Origin: Pseudonocardia broussonetiae
GTDB lineage: Bacteria > Actinomycetota > Actinomycetes > Mycobacteriales > Pseudonocardiaceae
Assembly: GCF_013155125.1 (NCBI RefSeq)
Contig: NZ_CP053564.1
Location: 937,501 to 1,001,500 of the forward strand
Length of the DNA stretch: 64,000 nucleotides
Direction: 5' to 3'
Positions 1 to 8,648 of this stretch are shown piece by piece (the stretch's first letter is position 1; the number at the start of each line of letters is the position of its first letter). Both the position numbers and the translations under genes were made by a program. A model generated the notes under the pieces. That model was not told where the DNA came from. It worked only from the letters and a program-made list of their open reading frames with translations, and ran no database searches.

Positions 1-2
1 GG

Positions 3-1019
3 GCCGTGCTGGCCGCGTGGGACTCCGCCGAGCCGGACGCCGACGGCGCCGGGCTCACCGGGGAGCTGCACCGCGAGCAGCTGGAGACGGGCACGCGCCC
101 GTGCCGCACGCTCGACGAGCTGGGCGCGCAGCTACGCAACACCCGCGCGGAGGCCGCCGCCGCCGCGGCCCGGCTCGGGGCCGCCGTCGCGCCGCTGGGG
201 ACGTCGCCGCTGCCGGTGGAGCCGACCGTCTCGCCGGTGGAGCGCTACGCCCGGATGGTGCAGCGGTTCGGCATCACCGTCGACGACCAGCTGACCTGCG
301 GCTGCCACGTGCACGTGGCGATCGACTCCGCGGAGGAGGGCGTCGCCGCGCTCGACCGCATCCGGCCCTGGCTCGCGCCGCTGCTGGCCGTCAGCGCCAA
401 CTCCCCGTTCTGGCAGGGCGCCGACTCCGGGCACGACAGCTTCCGCAGCCAGGTGTGGTCGCGCTGGCCGTCGGCGGGGGCGTACGCGCCGTTCGGGTCG
501 GCGCAGGGCTACCGCGAGTTCGTCGACGGCGTGCTCGCCACCGATACGGTCCTCGACGAGGGCATGGTCTACCTCGACGCCCGCCTGTCCCGCGACCACC
601 CGACGCTGGAGGTGCGGGTCGCCGACGTCTGCCGCGACCCCGACGACGCCGTGCTGGTCGCGGCCCTGGTGCGCGGGCTGGTGGAGACCGCGGTCCGGGG
701 CTGGCGGGCCGGCGACGGGGTGCCGCCGGTGCGCACCGAGGTGCTGCGGCTGGCGGCGTGGCGGGCCGGACGGTCGGGCGTCACGGGCGACCTGCTGCAC
801 CCCGCGACCTGGCGCCCGGCCCCGGCCGCGGACGTCCTCGGGGCGCTGGTGGCCCACGTCGCCGACGCCCTGGACGAGGCGGGCGACCGCACCGCCGTCG
901 ACGCCCTGCTCGCCGGTGTCCTGGCCCGCGGCACCGGGGCGCAGCGCCAGCGGGCGGTGCGGGAGCGGACCGGGTCGCTGGCGGCGGTGGCCCAGGACGC
1001 GGCCCTGCCGGCGCCCTGA
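3..1019 (+). CDS. Carboxylate-amine/glutamate-cysteine ligase (GCS2, YbdK family), 5'-truncated
   Basis: The gene enters from the left edge already in frame (frame of base 3) and lacks perhaps 20-30 N-terminal residues including the usual VGVEEEF start of the family; the GTG at base 6 is probably internal. The remaining ~338 residues show GCS2 hallmarks: TGTRPC, the CGCHVHVAI strand with its metal/ATP-site histidines, SANSPFWQG, and a late LEVRVADVC strand. Family members ligate an amino group to a glutamate-type carboxylate; in actinomycetes relatives include EgtA-like enzymes, but the substrate cannot be told from sequence. A second, distinct GCS2-family gene lies at 59.8 kb. The gene ends 188 bp before the convergent fadB, with a long hairpin between them. 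Confidence 0.85.
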   Translation, partial: AVLAAWDSAEPDADGAGLTGELHREQLETGTRPCRTLDELGAQLRNTRAEAAAAAARLGAAVAPLGTSPLPVEPTVSPVERYARMVQRFGITVDDQLTCGCHVHVAIDSAEEGVAALDRIRPWLAPLLAVSANSPFWQGADSGHDSFRSQVWSRWPSAGAYAPFGSAQGYREFVDGVLATDTVLDEGMVYLDARLSRDHPTLEVRVADVCRDPDDAVLVAALVRGLVETAVRGWRAGDGVPPVRTEVLRLAAWRAGRSGVTGDLLHPATWRPAPAADVLGALVAHVADALDEAGDRTAVDALLAGVLARGTGAQRQRAVRERTGSLAAVAQDAALPAP

Positions 1020-1106
1020 GCGCCGCCCCCTCCCCGCGCCTCCTCGACAGCCCCGCCCCCCGCGGCCCGCCTCCCCCGCCCCTCGCCCCCCGCCCCCGCC
1101 TCCGGA

Positions 1107-1161
1107 TTGCAGGAAGGCCACCTTCACGCAACGTCGTTGCGTGAAGGTGGCCTTGCTGCAA
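1107..1161. terminator. Bidirectional hairpin between convergent genes
   Basis: Two 27-nt arms (1107-1133 and 1135-1161) pair with a single mismatch around one central T; the inner 20 bp are perfect. There is no U-tract, as is usual in high-GC actinomycetes. It lies between the end of the ligase gene and the end of fadB, so a terminator serving both strands is the natural reading. The arms are unusually long for a terminator. Confidence 0.75.
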
Positions 1162-1207
1162 CAGGGTGGCGCGGCCCGAACAAGGGAGGGGCGGGGAGGG
1201 GTCGGCG

Positions 1208-3367
1208 TCAGGCCGCCGCCGTCTCCTTCGCCCGCTCCCGCAGGCTCGCCGGCACCGCGAACCGCTCGCCGTACTTCTGCGCGAACTCGTCGGCCCGCGC
1301 CACGAAGCCGGCCGGGCCGCCCGGGTAGCCCTCGACGTACTGCACCACGCCGCCGGTCCAGGCCGGGTAGCCGATGCCGAAGATCGAGCCGATGTTGGCG
1401 TCGGGCACCGAGGTGAGCACGCCCTCGTCGAAGCACTTCACGGTCTCGAGCGCCTCGATGACCAGCATGCGCTCGGACAGCTCGTGCAGGTCGACGTCGT
1501 GGTTGGTGGCGCCGAGCTCCTCGCGCAGCCCCTTCCACAGGCCGGCGCGCTTGCCGTCGACGTACTCGTAGAAGCCCGCGCCGCCCGACCTGCCGGTGCG
1601 GCCGGCCTCGACGAGCCGGTCGATGACGCCCTCGGACGGGTGCGGCGTCCACGTGCCGCCCGCCGCCTCGACGGCCGCCCGCGTCTCCTTGCGGATCTTC
1701 TGCGGCAGCGTGAGCGTGAGCTCGTCCATCAGCTGCAGCACCGGCGCCGGGTAGCCGGCCTGCGACGACGCCTGCTCGATCGTCTGCGGGTCGATGCCCT
1801 CGGCCAGCATCGCGACGCCCTCGTTGATGAAGGTGCCGATGACGCGGCTGGTGAAGAACCCGCGGCTGTCGTTGACGACGATCGGGGTCTTCTTGATCCC
1901 CAGCGTCAGGTCGAACGCCTTGGCCAGCGCGGCGTCGGACGTGCGCTCGCCGCGGATGATCTCCACGAGCGGCATCTTGTCGACGGGCGAGAAGAAGTGC
2001 AGGCCGATGAAGTCGCCCTCGCGGTCGAGGCCCGCGGCGAGCTCGGTGATCGGCAGCGTCGAGGTGTTGGAGCAGAGCAGGGCGTCGGGCTCGACGACCT
2101 TCATCGCCTCGCGGAACACCTCCTGCTTGAGCGACACCGACTCGAACACGGCCTCGATGACGACGTCGCAGCCGGCGAGGTCGCCGTAGTCGGCGGTGGG
2201 GGTGATGCGCCCGAGCAGCGCCTCGCCCTTCTCCAGCGTGGTCTTGCCGCGCTTGACGCCCTTGGCGACCAGGCCCTCGGAGTAGGCCTTGCCCTTCTCG
2301 GCGGAGGCGAGCTCGACGTCCTTGAGCACGACCTCCCAGCCGGCGAGCGCGCAGACGTAGGCGATGCCCGCGCCCATCATCCCGGCGCCCAGCACGGCGA
2401 CCTTGCGCGGCTGCCACTTCTCGAAGCCGTCGGGCCGCGAGCGGCCGCCGTTGATGGCCTGCAGGTCGTAGAAGAACGCCTTGGTCATGTTCGTGCTGAC
2501 CTGGCCGGTGACGAGCTCGGTGAAGTAGCGGGCCTCGATGCGGAACGCGGTCTCGATGTCGACCTGCGTGCCCTCGACGGCCGCCGCGAGGATGTTGCGC
2601 GGCGCCGGCATCGGCGCGCCCTTGAGCTGCTTGCGCAGGTTGGCCGGGAACGCGGGCAGGAACGCCGCGAGCTTCGGCGACGACGGGGTGCCGCCGGGGA
2701 TCCTGTACCCCGGCCTGTCCCACGGCTGCGCGGCCTCGGGGTTGGCCGCGATGAAGGCGCGGGCCTTGTCGAGCATCTCCTCGGGCGTGGCCGCGAGCTC
2801 GTCGACGATGCCGGTCTCCAGCGCCTGCGCGGGCTTCATCCGCTGGCCCTGGGCGAGCACCTTCATGAAGCCGTCGGCGATGCCGAGCATCCGCGTGATG
2901 CGCACGACGCCGCCGCCGCCGGGCAGCAGGCCCAGCGTCACCTCGGGCAGGCCGTAGAGCACGCCCCGCGCGTCGAGGCCGATGCGGTGGTGGCAGGCCA
3001 GGCCGATCTCCAGGCCGCCGCCGAGCGCGGTGCCGTTCATCGCGGCGACGACGGGCTTGCCGAGCGTCTCCAGCCGGCGCAGCACGGTCTTGATCGCCAT
3101 GGACTGCTCGTAGAAGCGGGGGGCGTCGGCCGGGGTGGCCGTCGACAGCGAGTCGAGGTCGCCGCCCGCGAAGAACGTCTTCTTCGCCGAGGTGAGGATG
3201 ACGCCGGTGAGGGCGTCCCGGTCGGCGACGAGCGCGCTGACGCACTCGTCGAACGCCTCACCGAAGCGCTCGTTCATGGTGTTGGCGCTGCGGCCCGGGT
3301 CGTCCAGGGTGACGACGACGATGCCGTCCTCGCCCTTCTCCCAGCGCACGGCCTTCTGGTCGCTCAT
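1208..3367 (-). CDS. fadB: 3-hydroxyacyl-CoA dehydrogenase / enoyl-CoA hydratase (FadB/FadJ-type)
   Basis: Bifunctional beta-oxidation enzyme of 719 residues: hydration of trans-2-enoyl-CoA and NAD-dependent oxidation of the 3-hydroxyacyl-CoA. The N-terminal crotonase domain (about 1-200) has the oxyanion-hole AGGD motif near residue 68 and the catalytic glutamate pair at about E120 (GGGLEIG) and E142 (LPEVTLG). The dehydrogenase half starts with a Rossmann GAGMMGAG near residue 327, then the HFFSPV and NDSRGFFTSR motifs. The ATG at 3367 overlaps the thiolase stop by one base (TGATG), so the two genes are translationally coupled. The reading frame stays open far upstream, but that part is antisense-like shadow of the thiolase. 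Cytoplasmic; works with FadA. Confidence 0.95.
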   Translation of the reverse strand: MSDQKAVRWEKGEDGIVVVTLDDPGRSANTMNERFGEAFDECVSALVADRDALTGVILTSAKKTFFAGGDLDSLSTATPADAPRFYEQSMAIKTVLRRLETLGKPVVAAMNGTALGGGLEIGLACHHRIGLDARGVLYGLPEVTLGLLPGGGGVVRITRMLGIADGFMKVLAQGQRMKPAQALETGIVDELAATPEEMLDKARAFIAANPEAAQPWDRPGYRIPGGTPSSPKLAAFLPAFPANLRKQLKGAPMPAPRNILAAAVEGTQVDIETAFRIEARYFTELVTGQVSTNMTKAFFYDLQAINGGRSRPDGFEKWQPRKVAVLGAGMMGAGIAYVCALAGWEVVLKDVELASAEKGKAYSEGLVAKGVKRGKTTLEKGEALLGRITPTADYGDLAGCDVVIEAVFESVSLKQEVFREAMKVVEPDALLCSNTSTLPITELAAGLDREGDFIGLHFFSPVDKMPLVEIIRGERTSDAALAKAFDLTLGIKKTPIVVNDSRGFFTSRVIGTFINEGVAMLAEGIDPQTIEQASSQAGYPAPVLQLMDELTLTLPQKIRKETRAAVEAAGGTWTPHPSEGVIDRLVEAGRTGRSGGAGFYEYVDGKRAGLWKGLREELGATNHDVDLHELSERMLVIEALETVKCFDEGVLTSVPDANIGSIFGIGYPAWTGGVVQYVEGYPGGPAGFVARADEFAQKYGERFAVPASLRERAKETAAA

Positions 3368-4587
3368 CAGATCCGCTCCACGATCGTCGCAATGCCCATG
3401 CCGCCGCCGACGCACAGCGTGGCGAGGCCGTACCGCAGCTCGCGCCGCTCCAGCTCGTCGATCAGCGTGCCCAGGATCATCGCGCCGGTGGCCCCGAGCG
3501 GGTGCCCCATCGCGATCGCGCCGCCGTTGACGTTGGTCTTCTCGTGGCTGATCCCCATGTCGCGCATGAACCGCATGGCGACGGCGGCGAACGCCTCGTT
3601 GATCTCGAACAGGTCGATGTCGTCGACGGTCAGCCCGGCCTTGGCCAGCGCCTTGCGCGAGGCGGGCGCGGGGCCGGTGAGCATGATCGTCGGGTCGGCG
3701 CCCGAGAGCGCGGTGGCGACGATCCGCGCGCGGGGGCGCAGGTTCGCGGCCCGGCCCGCGGCCTCGGTGCCGATCAGGCAGAGCGCGGCGCCGTCGACGA
3801 TGCCGGAGCTGTTGCCGGCGTGGTGCACGTGGTCGATCTGCTCGACCCAGTGGTACTCCTGCAGCGCGACGGCGTCGAAGCCGCCCGCCTCGCCCATCAT
3901 CGCGAACGAGGGCTTGAGCCCGGCGAGGCTCTCCAGCGTGGCGCCCGCGCGGATGAACTCGTCGTGGTCGAGGATCGTCAGCCCGTTGCGGTCCTTGACC
4001 GGCACGACGGACTTGGCGAAGTAGCCGTTGGCCCACGCCTTGGCCGCGCGCGCCTGCGACTCGACGGCGAACGTGTCGACGTCCTCGCGGCTCCAGCCCT
4101 CGAGCGTGGCGATGAGGTCGGCACCGATGCCCTGGGGCACGAAGCCGGTCCGGTAGCTGGTGTCGGGGTCCATCGCCCAGGCGCCGCCGTCGGAGCCCAT
4201 GGGCACGCGCGACATGGCCTCGACGCCGCCCGCGAGCACCATCTCCTCCATGCCGGAGCGGATCTTCTGCGCGGCGGTGTTGACGGCCTCCAGGCCCGAG
4301 GCGCAGAAGCGGTTGAGCTGCACGCCCGCGACGGTGTGGGGCAGGCCGGCGGCGATGGCGGCGGTCTTGGCGATGTCACCGCCCTGGTCGCCGATCGGCG
4401 AGACCACGCCGAGCACGACGTCGTCGATCGTGCCGGTGTCGAGCTCGGGGTGGCGGGCGCGCATCTCGTCGATGAGCCCGGTGACCAGCGAGACCGGCTT
4501 GACCTCGTGCAACGAGCCCGAGGCCTTGCCTCGGCCGCGCGGTGTGCGGAGGGCGTCGTAGACGAACGCCTCGGGAATCTCAGCCAT
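3367..4587 (-). CDS. fadA: Acetyl-CoA acyltransferase (thiolase)
   Basis: Thiolase of 406 residues, the usual family length, cleaving 3-ketoacyl-CoA with CoA to acetyl-CoA and a shortened acyl-CoA. The nucleophilic cysteine is in NRFCASGLE (about C95); the C-terminal [15 protein letters not shown] loop carries the catalytic histidine and LCVGGGMG the second cysteine. First gene of the fadAB pair, with the ATG at 4587 only 6 nt after a -10-like TAACAA, so the mRNA may be leaderless. Divergent from a MerR-type regulator 58 bp away, which makes control by that regulator likely. Confidence 0.95.
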   Translation of the reverse strand: MAEIPEAFVYDALRTPRGRGKASGSLHEVKPVSLVTGLIDEMRARHPELDTGTIDDVVLGVVSPIGDQGGDIAKTAAIAAGLPHTVAGVQLNRFCASGLEAVNTAAQKIRSGMEEMVLAGGVEAMSRVPMGSDGGAWAMDPDTSYRTGFVPQGIGADLIATLEGWSREDVDTFAVESQARAAKAWANGYFAKSVVPVKDRNGLTILDHDEFIRAGATLESLAGLKPSFAMMGEAGGFDAVALQEYHWVEQIDHVHHAGNSSGIVDGAALCLIGTEAAGRAANLRPRARIVATALSGADPTIMLTGPAPASRKALAKAGLTVDDIDLFEINEAFAAVAMRFMRDMGISHEKTNVNGGAIAMGHPLGATGAMILGTLIDELERRELRYGLATLCVGGGMGIATIVERI

Positions 4588-4593
4588 GCACCT

Positions 4594-4638
4594 TTGTTAC
4601 AGCAGCACTGTCACATAGGTCAAGGTGAGGCGTACGGT
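4594..4638. promoter_or_regulatory. Divergent fadA / merR control region with MerR-like palindrome
   Basis: On the minus strand TTGACC (4623-4618) and TAACAA (4599-4594) are 18 bp apart, and TAACAA ends 6 nt before the fadA ATG. Within and over the spacer lies an imperfect palindrome, TGTTACAG-N5-CTGTCACA (4595-4615; one mismatch). A palindrome inside a lengthened -35/-10 spacer is the classic MerR operator layout. On the plus strand TACGGT (4633-4638) sits 7 nt before the regulator's ATG. Assignment of the operator to the adjacent MerR gene is inference. Confidence 0.55.
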
Positions 4639-4645
4639 GCCACCC

Positions 4646-5350
4646 ATGACGGGCCAGCTCACCATCGACCAGCTCGCGGAACGCACCGGGGTCACCGTCC
4701 GCACCATCCGCTTCTGGGCCGGCCGCGGCCTCCTCCCGCCGCCCGTCCTGCGCGGGCGCACCGGCCTCTACGGCCCCGAGCACGTCGCCCGGTTGGAGCT
4801 GGTCAGCGAGCTGTCGGCGCTGGGCTTCTCGCTGTCGGCGATCGAGGGCCACCTGGGCCGGCTGCCCGAGTCCGCGGGCGCCACGGAGCTCGCGCTGCAG
4901 CGCGCCCTGCTCACGCCGTGGGTGCCCGAGCAGCTCGAGGAGGTCGACCGCGCCGAGCTCGACCGCCGCGCCGGGCGCACCCTGACCGGGGCCGACGTCG
5001 AGCTCCTGTCCGACCTCGGTGTGATCGACGTCCTCGACGGCGGCCGCGTCCGGCTGCACGGCTCCGGCACCCTCGGCGAGGGCCTGGCCGTGATCGACTC
5101 CGGGCTGCCCGTCGACGTCTGGCGCCGCGCCCACGAGCTCATCGAGCAGCACACCACCGCGCTCGCCGAGGACCTCATGAAGGTCTTCCAGGACGAGGTG
5201 CTCCAGCCCTACCGCGACCGCGGCCGCCCCGCCGACGAGCGCACCCGGCTCGCGCAGGCCTTCTCCCAGCTGAAGCCGATCACGGTGCGCGGCGTCGTCA
5301 CGGCGTTCGGGCGGGCGGTGAACCGGACCATCCGCGAACGGATCGGATAG
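4646..5350 (+). CDS. MerR family transcriptional regulator
   Basis: 234 residues. The N-terminal winged helix-turn-helix is typical: LTIDQLAERTGVTVRTIRFW followed by the GLLPPPVLRGRTGLYG wing, then a helical region (about 75-130) and a C-terminal half without recognised cysteine ligands, so no metal-sensing site is evident. An ATG at 4646 is chosen because TACGGT lies exactly 7 nt upstream, suggesting a leaderless transcript; an in-frame upstream start at 4625 lacks support. Divergent from fadAB, it probably controls that operon in response to an acyl-CoA or related ligand (inference). The stop codon is part of the -10 of the next gene. Confidence 0.88.
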   Translation: MTGQLTIDQLAERTGVTVRTIRFWAGRGLLPPPVLRGRTGLYGPEHVARLELVSELSALGFSLSAIEGHLGRLPESAGATELALQRALLTPWVPEQLEEVDRAELDRRAGRTLTGADVELLSDLGVIDVLDGGRVRLHGSGTLGEGLAVIDSGLPVDVWRRAHELIEQHTTALAEDLMKVFQDEVLQPYRDRGRPADERTRLAQAFSQLKPITVRGVVTAFGRAVNRTIRERIG

Positions 5351-5359
5351 GTTCGCCCC

Positions 5360-5686
5360 ATGCGGGTCCTACGCGCCGCCGGTCACTTCGCGGTCCCCGA
5401 GGGCGAGCCCAACCAGTACCGCGAGCACCTGCGCGCGAGCGACCTGTCGGTGGGCACCTACTGCATCCCCGTCGGGGGCAAGGACGGCCAGCACCCGCAC
5501 GGCGAGGACGAGGTCTACGTCGTCGTGCGCGGGCGGGCGCGGCTGGTCTCGTCCTCCGTCGACGTCGAGATCGGCCCCGGCAGCGTGGTCTACGTGCCGG
5601 CGGCGGAGGAGCACCAGTTCGTCGACGTCAGCGAGGACCTCTCGATCGTCGTCGTGTTCGGCCCGGCGGAACGGACGCGCGGATGA
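5360..5686 (+). CDS. Small cupin-domain protein
   Basis: Single-domain cupin of 108 residues. The first cupin motif is visible as the segment around HPHGEDEVYVVVRG (His, His, Glu as potential metal ligands) and the second as GSVVYVPAAEEHQF. Function cannot be assigned: stand-alone cupins are metal-binding isomerases, dioxygenases or sensors. It has its own -10-like TAGGTT (5348-5353) 6 nt before the ATG, overlapping the stop codon of the MerR gene, and shares an ATGA overlap with the following thioesterase, so the two are coupled. Confidence 0.85.
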   Translation: MRVLRAAGHFAVPEGEPNQYREHLRASDLSVGTYCIPVGGKDGQHPHGEDEVYVVVRGRARLVSSSVDVEIGPGSVVYVPAAEEHQFVDVSEDLSIVVVFGPAERTRG

Positions 5687-6096
5687 CCTTCACCCACCGG
5701 CACCGCGTCCGCTACCTCGAGGTCGACGGCCAGGGCGTCGTGTTCAACTCGTGGTACCTCGCCTGGTTCGACGACGCCATGACCGCGTTCCTGGCCGACC
5801 GCGGCCTGCCCTACGCCGACATGCTCGCCTCGGGCCACGACGTGCAGCTCGTGCGCTCGGAGATCGACTGGCGCACCGGCGTCGGGTTCCAGGACGAGGT
5901 CGACATCGCCGTCGCCACCGCCCGCACCGGCACCACCTCCTTCGCGCTCGACTTCGAGGTGCGCCGCGGTGCGGAGGTCACGTGCGCGGGCCGGACGGTG
6001 TACGTCGTGGTGGCCACCGACGGCTCCGGCAAGCGCCCGATCCCGCCGCTCATCGCCGACGCGCTCGGCGAGCCGGCCCCGCTCCTCGCGATCTGA
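5683..6096 (+). CDS. Acyl-CoA thioesterase (4HBT hotdog family)
   Basis: 137 residues, typical of single hotdog-fold thioesterases. The signature VRYLEVDGQGVVFNSWYLAWFDDA corresponds to the 4-hydroxybenzoyl-CoA thioesterase motif in which the Asp of the VDxQGVVxxxxY segment is the catalytic residue. It should hydrolyse an acyl-CoA ester in the cytoplasm; the acyl group is unknown. Starts inside the cupin stop codon (ATGA). Proximity to fadAB fits a role in acyl-CoA turnover. Confidence 0.88.
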   Translation: MTFTHRHRVRYLEVDGQGVVFNSWYLAWFDDAMTAFLADRGLPYADMLASGHDVQLVRSEIDWRTGVGFQDEVDIAVATARTGTTSFALDFEVRRGAEVTCAGRTVYVVVATDGSGKRPIPPLIADALGEPAPLLAI

Positions 6097-6205
6097 CCGC
6101 CGCCGTTCCGCTGCGTGGGACACGTCTCATTCCGGGACACGCAACCGGTGCACCCTGTGGGCACACTGCGTCGTGTCCGCGCCGCTGCCGACTCCGGAGG
6201 TCCCG

Positions 6206-6505
6206 ATGTTCGCCGTCCCCGACGGTCCGCTGACCCGCGAGGTCTGGATGCGCTACGCGCTCGTCCGCATCCAGGAGCTCGTCGACAAGCCGCGCGCGGA
6301 GATGACCGACACCGAGCTGAGCATCTACACGTTCGCCACCGCGGCCCTGTCCGGCGGCCAGCCGATCATCCCGCTCGGGGCGCCGGGGCTGCACGCGGTC
6401 GGCTCCGACCGCGCCCGGCTGTGCCGGGTGTGCGGCGCCGAGTGGCCCCTGCGGGGCGCCGCCCAGCACGTCGCCGGCTGCCCGATCCGCACCGCGACCG
6501 CCTGA
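6206..6505 (+). CDS. Small hypothetical protein with C-terminal C2HC zinc-binding motif
   Basis: 99 residues, family not recognised. The N-terminal two thirds is predicted helical (TREVWMRYALVRIQELVDK). The C-terminus contains CRVCG, then a histidine and CPI, giving C-x2-C-x11-H-x3-C, the spacing of a small zinc knuckle. The ATG at 6206 is preceded by GGAGG with a 6-nt spacing (CTCCGGAGGTCCCG). The 109-bp gap before it holds no other recognisable feature. Its stop codon lies inside a 17-bp tandem duplication. Confidence 0.6.
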   Translation: MFAVPDGPLTREVWMRYALVRIQELVDKPRAEMTDTELSIYTFATAALSGGQPIIPLGAPGLHAVGSDRARLCRVCGAEWPLRGAAQHVAGCPIRTATA

Positions 6506-6534
6506 GGACCGCCACCACCTGAGGACCGCCACCG
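6501..6534. repeat. 17-bp tandem duplication spanning a stop codon
   Basis: Two adjacent 17-nt copies (6501-6517, 6518-6534) identical at 16 of 17 positions. The first copy contains the TGA of the small C2HC-protein gene. A duplication of the same size spans the stop of the AraC-type gene at 7.7 kb. Confidence 0.8.
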
Positions 6535-6544
6535 GCGGCGCGGG

Positions 6545-7678
6545 TCACCGGGCGGGCAGCACCCGCCCGCGCACCTCGCCCAGCTCCAGGCGCCCGCCGC
6601 CGACCGCGGGCGCCGTCGCGGCGATGACGACCTCGTCGCCGTCCTCCAGGTAGGTCCGGCTGGCGCCCCCGCCGACCGCGACCGGCTCGGTGCCGCCCCA
6701 GCTCAGCTCCAGCAGGCAGCCGCGCTGGTCGCGGCGGGCGCCGGAGATCGTGCCGGAGCCGAGCAGGTCGCCCGCGCGCAGCGGCGTGCCGTTCGTCGTC
6801 AGGTGGGTGACGAGCTGGGCCGCGGTCCAGTGCAGGTCCACCGCGGGCGGCCGGGACACGGTCGCGCCGTTGACCAGCAGCTCGCAGGCCACGTCGAGCC
6901 CGCGGTCGGTGGAGCCCTGGAGGTACGACGGCGGCGCGGGGTCGCGCGGGGGCGGGTCGGTCCACGCGGCGGCGAGCTCGTCGAGCGGCGTGACCCACCC
7001 GGAGACCGACGTGGCGAACGACTTGCCCAGCAGCGGCCCGAGCGGGCGCGACTCGAACGCCTGCACGTCGCGCGCCGACCAGTCGTTGAGCAGCACCACC
7101 CCGAAGACGTGGTCGAGCGCGTCCTCCATCGCCACCGGGCCGCCGGAGGCGCCGAGCACGAACCCCAGCTCGACCTCGACGTCGAGCTGCCGGGTCGGCG
7201 CGAGCTCACCCGCGGCGACCTGCCCGCGCGGGCGCTGCACCGGCGTCCCCGTGACGCGCACCGTGCCCGCCCGGCCGTGGTAGCCGACCGGCAGGTGCTT
7301 CCAGTTCGGCGGGAGCGCGGCGCCGGAGGGGCGGGCGATCGTGGCGGCGTTGAGGGCGTGCCGCTCGCAGGCGAAGAAGTCGACGTAGTCGGCGACGGTG
7401 AACGGCAGCCGCAGCTCCAGCCCCGCCGGCGGCAGCACGTAGGGCGCGTGGTCCTCCCGCAGCCGCGACGCGAGCCAGCCGTGCACCTCCCGCCACGCCG
7501 GGCGGCCCGCGGCGAGCAGCGGGTCGAGCGTCGTGGCGGCGAGCAGCTCCGGGTGCGGGCCGCCCTCGACGTCGGCGAGCGACCCGACGTCGACGACGCC
7601 CTCCGCCGACCGCGCCACCACCCGCCCGGGTCCCGGACGGCCCGCCCCACCCACGACCCCCAGCGCCAGGCTCCGCAT
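6545..7678 (-). CDS. fahA: Fumarylacetoacetase
   Basis: 377 residues. Splits fumarylacetoacetate to fumarate and acetoacetate in the last step of tyrosine/homogentisate catabolism. The SH3-like N-terminal region is short, followed by the FAH fold: FTVADYVDFFACERHA, PVGYHGRAGTV, a metal-binding ELGFVLG-type segment, and LLNDWSARDVQAFESRPLGPLLGKSF. The ATG at 7678 is preferred over GTG 7687 because TACGGT (7691-7686) lies exactly 7 nt upstream. No homogentisate dioxygenase is nearby, so it is an isolated pathway gene here. The start of the neighbouring AraC-type gene is upstream on the same strand. Confidence 0.9.
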   Translation of the reverse strand: MRSLALGVVGGAGRPGPGRVVARSAEGVVDVGSLADVEGGPHPELLAATTLDPLLAAGRPAWREVHGWLASRLREDHAPYVLPPAGLELRLPFTVADYVDFFACERHALNAATIARPSGAALPPNWKHLPVGYHGRAGTVRVTGTPVQRPRGQVAAGELAPTRQLDVEVELGFVLGASGGPVAMEDALDHVFGVVLLNDWSARDVQAFESRPLGPLLGKSFATSVSGWVTPLDELAAAWTDPPPRDPAPPSYLQGSTDRGLDVACELLVNGATVSRPPAVDLHWTAAQLVTHLTTNGTPLRAGDLLGSGTISGARRDQRGCLLELSWGGTEPVAVGGGASRTYLEDGDEVVIAATAPAVGGGRLELGEVRGRVLPAR

Positions 7679-7707
7679 GCCCGGCACCGTAGCCGGGATC
7701 GCCGGGC

Positions 7708-7741
7708 CGGTCAGGTGTGCTGGTCGGTCAGGTGTGCTGGG
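7708..7741. repeat. 17-bp tandem duplication at the 3' end of the AraC-type gene
   Basis: Copies at 7708-7724 and 7725-7741 agree at 16 of 17 positions. The second contains the functional stop codon of the AraC-type gene; the first is the duplicated tail, lying beyond the stop and out of phase with it. Confidence 0.8.
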
Positions 7742-8591
7742 CCCGGTAGCGCGACGGCGTGGTGCCGACGTGCCGGGCGAAGGACGCGGCCAGGTGGCCG
7801 GGGCTGCTGAACCCGCAGGCGTACGCGATCCGGGTGACCGGCTGGTCGGTCCCCCTGAGCAGCCGCTGCGCCGCCTCGACGCGGAGCTCGGTGAGCCGGC
7901 GCATCGGCGTGCGTCCGGTGGTCGCCTTGAACACGCGCAGGAAGTGGTACGGGGACAGACCGGCCACCCCGGCCAGCTCCGACAGGGTCAGCTGCTCCTC
8001 CAGGTGCGCGGCCATGTACGCCAGCACGCGCGCGGTGCGGCGCTCCTCCCGCGTCGGCCGCCGCGGCGCGGGCAGGCCGGCGTGGTGGGTCAGCAGGTGA
8101 GTGACGAGGAACTGGGCCGCCGACTGCGCGTAGAGGTCCGGTGCGCCCGCCCGCTGCGCCGCCGCCGCGGCTCCCAGCAGCACCGCCGTCGTCGGGTCGT
8201 CGGTGCTGAGGCTGTCCAGGACGGGGGTGCCCGCCCGGCCCCACACCTGCTCGGCGATCCCGCGGACGACCGGCCCCGGCACGGTGACCTGCAGGGTGAC
8301 GACCGGCTCGTCCGAGGTCGCCCGCCACCGCAGCCGCGTCGCGCGCCCGGGCGCCGTGAGACCGAGGGTCCCCGGGGCGTGGACGGCGCCCTGCCAGCGG
8401 CCACCGGCCGCGGACTCGATCCACTTGGTGCCGGACTCCAGCAGCACGACCCGCTGCACGTCGGCGGCGGCGATCCGGAAGTCCTCGACCTCCGCGCGGT
8501 CGTGCACCCGGCGCAGGGACATCGACGTCCACCCCGGCGCCGACCCGGACCCGGCGGTGGCCCCGCAGGCGGTGCTCCCCGTCGTCGTCAT
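7728..8591 (-). CDS. AraC family transcriptional regulator
   Basis: 287 residues. An N-terminal cupin-like sensing domain (about 1-175) is followed by the AraC double helix-turn-helix (about 185-285), with LTLSELAGVAGLSPYHFLRVF as the first HTH and ITRIAYACGFSS-like residues in the second. Divergent from a short-chain dehydrogenase; a direct repeat spaced by two helical turns lies between them and is the likely binding site. Ligand unknown. Confidence 0.9.
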   Translation of the reverse strand: MTTTGSTACGATAGSGSAPGWTSMSLRRVHDRAEVEDFRIAAADVQRVVLLESGTKWIESAAGGRWQGAVHAPGTLGLTAPGRATRLRWRATSDEPVVTLQVTVPGPVVRGIAEQVWGRAGTPVLDSLSTDDPTTAVLLGAAAAAQRAGAPDLYAQSAAQFLVTHLLTHHAGLPAPRRPTREERRTARVLAYMAAHLEEQLTLSELAGVAGLSPYHFLRVFKATTGRTPMRRLTELRVEAAQRLLRGTDQPVTRIAYACGFSSPGHLAASFARHVGTTPSRYRAQHT

Positions 8592-8648
8592 GAGCCCATT
8601 CCAGCAGGAGGGCCCGGCCGCCGCCCGGGGGTCCGCCGCACCGGCGCC

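Noticed and set aside
132..3245. Minus-strand open frame of about 1000 codons
   Set aside because: Arg/Ala/Gly-rich, antisense to the ligase and in the wrong frame of fadB; a by-product of high GC content.
1166..4024. Plus-strand open frame of about 950 codons antisense to fadAB
   Set aside because: Biased His/Arg/Gly/Val composition without domains; both overlapped genes are clear on the other strand.
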